Source: CAYNTC01 sp964432925
GTDB taxonomy: Bacteria > Planctomycetota > Phycisphaerae > Sedimentisphaerales > Anaerobacaceae
NCBI GenBank assembly: GCA_964432925.1
Contig: CAYSPM010000018.1
Location: 1-25,404, forward strand
Reading direction: 5' to 3'
DNA: 25,404 bases
The notes under the pieces: model-generated
Told to the model about the DNA's origin: nothing
Seen by the model: only the letters and a program-made list of their open reading frames with translations
Databases searched by the model: none
Position numbers and translations under genes: made by a program
Shown here: piece by piece, positions 24,279 to 25,404 of the stretch
How positions within the stretch are numbered: position 1 is the first letter of the stretch
Layout: each line of letters opens with the position of its first letter

Positions 24279-25025
24279 TTATTTTGTAGGAACCGTCTTA
24301 TACAGTTCATAAAGAATAATTGCAGATGTGACAACGGCAGCAGTTTCGGTTCGCAAGATGCGCGGGCCAAGCGTCACAGCTTTTGCGCCTAAGCCATAGG
24401 CAGCTTTGACCTCGGCTTCAGTAAAGCCACCTTCGGGACCTATCAATAAGCCTATGCTTATAGTGACTGGGTCACTTTTAGAAAAGACGTCTCGCAGCGG
24501 CTGTCCTTGTGGGGAAAAGATAAAGGCAAGATCATATTTCTCTAGCTCAGTTGCGATTGTCTCAAAATGCATTGCATTTCTCAATTGCGGGATTCGACCT
24601 CGATGTGATTGCTCTGCTGCCTCCTGAATAATGCGTCGCCAGCGTGAGAGCTTTCTGGATGTGACGGCTCGGATGTCGTGAACTACACTGCGTTGCGTTA
24701 TCACAGGCACAAATCGGACGACGCCGATCTCAGTGCATTTTTGCAACACGTGCTCAAACTTTTCCCGCGCAAGCAAACTCTGATACAGGGTGATTTGTAT
24801 TCTCGGCTCACCTGTGACAGCACGCTTTTGCAGGACCTTTCCAACAGCTTTATCTTTGCTAAGTTCCGTCAGGGCGACCTCGTAGTCAAAACCTTTATTA
24901 TCCAGCACAATAATCTTATCGCCTGGCTTTAACCTTAAGACATTCCGGATATGATATGCCTGCTTTGAACTTAGCGCGACATAGGCCGAACCCATCTTTG
25001 ATGGCTCAACGAAAAATCGATGCAT
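24279..25025 (-). CDS. rsmE: 16S rRNA (uracil1498-N3)-methyltransferase RsmE
   Basis: 248 aa from the ATG at 25025 (MHRFFVEP, the normal RsmE N-terminus). GGAGG lies 11 nt upstream. A longer form from 25055 would start only about 5 nt after the predicted transcription start, so it is rejected. N-terminal PUA-like domain with HIRNVLRLKPGDKIIVLDNKG; then the SPOUT domain with QSLLAREKFEHVLQKCTEIG, EQSHRGRIPQL, IGPEGGFTEAEV (196-201 GPEGGF) and LGPRILRTETA (220-230), which form the knotted SAM site. It methylates U1498 of 16S rRNA. Confidence 0.95.
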   Translation of the reverse strand: MHRFFVEPSKMGSAYVALSSKQAYHIRNVLRLKPGDKIIVLDNKGFDYEVALTELSKDKAVGKVLQKRAVTGEPRIQITLYQSLLAREKFEHVLQKCTEIGVVRFVPVITQRSVVHDIRAVTSRKLSRWRRIIQEAAEQSHRGRIPQLRNAMHFETIATELEKYDLAFIFSPQGQPLRDVFSKSDPVTISIGLLIGPEGGFTEAEVKAAYGLGAKAVTLGPRILRTETAAVVTSAIILYELYKTVPTK

Positions 25026-25066
25026 CGATAATACAACCTCCACGCAGTTTAGCAAGATAAGTTGGT

Positions 25067-25094
25067 ATTATAATCTGTCTGACGAAGTTTTCAA
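25067..25094 (-). promoter_or_regulatory. Sigma-70-like promoter of rsmE
   Basis: On the minus strand TTGAAA (25089-25094) and TATAAT (25067-25072, perfect consensus) are 16 bases apart. Predicted start near 25060 gives a leader of about 35 nt to the ATG at 25025. Confidence 0.65.
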
Positions 25095-25215
25095 AAAACT
25101 GCTGAATTTTTTCATATTAAATAGCCGCAACTGTTCACAGAATTTTTAGAAAAAATTTTCAAAATGTCAAAATAGACAACTTGCGCATTTGCCGGCACCA
25201 TGTTAAAAATGGTGT

Positions 25216-25404
25216 ATGCAAGACAAAAACGCGATTATCAAACAACTGACCGAAGAAAATAAACGACTGAGAGAGTACATAAAACTTCTCGAAGAAAAAA
25301 TCGCTCGGCTTCAAAAGAACTCCAGTAATTCTTCCAAGCCACCTTCCATTGACATTGTTAAGCCGATCAAGGTTACTCGAAGGCTTGGTAAAAAACGTAA
25401 AAGA
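25216..25404 (+). CDS. IS66-family transposase, N-terminal part (cut by window end)
   Basis: 63 codons from ATG at 25216, open to the end of the window. A leucine-zipper-like helix (IIKQLTEENKRLREYIKLLE and EKIARLQ) is followed by KNSSNSSKPPSIDI, the signature N-terminus of IS66 TnpC-type transposases, then a basic stretch (TRRLGKKRKR). A 6-bp hairpin (CACCAT 25196-25201 with ATGGTG 25209-25214) sits immediately before the ATG and there is no clear Shine-Dalgarno, so translation may be weak. No IS66 terminal repeat could be identified upstream. Confidence 0.85.
   Translation, partial: MQDKNAIIKQLTEENKRLREYIKLLEEKIARLQKNSSNSSKPPSIDIVKPIKVTRRLGKKRKR

Overview
The window reads as a chromosomal segment of a Gram-negative, polysaccharide-degrading bacterium. 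The most likely group is the Planctomycetota, class Phycisphaerae. This is an inference from protein style: large secreted LamG proteins, many secreted glycoside hydrolases without SusC/SusD partners, and an L34 close to planctomycete versions. There is no rRNA or marker gene to fix the lineage.

Layout. (1) 1-2896: a leader with a candidate promoter and hairpins, then a secreted protein with two LamG modules, closed by a strong terminator. (2) 3031-4590: a secreted GH5_2 endoglucanase fused in frame to a class I SAM-methyltransferase domain. (3) 4718-7237: a complete 2,520-bp IS1-type transposition unit with 18-bp perfect terminal inverted repeats and an 8-bp target duplication (CTTCATTG). 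It holds a decayed DDE transposase, a proteasome-like Ntn-hydrolase gene interrupted by one amber codon, an intact small KGG-type protein and a decayed small basic ORF. (4) 7257-16143: dispersed palindromic repeats and a run of carbohydrate enzymes: GH3 (BglX type), GH27, GH3 (plant exo-glucanase type, lipoprotein) and GH31 with a PA14 insert. (5) 16147-17155: an MNT/HEPN toxin-antitoxin pair whose HEPN gene carries a premature stop, with palindromic operator-like sites upstream. (6) 17603-23149: a GH53 galactanase with two in-frame amber codons, a remnant of another secreted protein, then GH95 and GH28. (7) 23188-25025: housekeeping genes rsmI, rpmH (L34, only 40 codons) and rsmE, with two good sigma-70-like promoters. 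(8) 25216 to the end: the start of an IS66-type transposase.

Together the enzymes fit plant cell-wall breakdown. GH5_2 and the GH3 enzymes can act on beta-glucan backbones. GH31 (alpha-xylosidase-like) and GH95 (alpha-fucosidase family) fit xyloglucan side chains. GH27 fits galactosyl side chains, and GH28 with the broken GH53 fits pectin. Almost all carry signal peptides. No sensor, SusC/D or dedicated transporter is visible, so uptake and regulation must be encoded elsewhere.

The most unusual items are the IS1-type unit with protease-like cargo, the cellulase-methyltransferase fusion, and the repeated pattern of genes broken only by in-frame stop codons while both sides remain readable.
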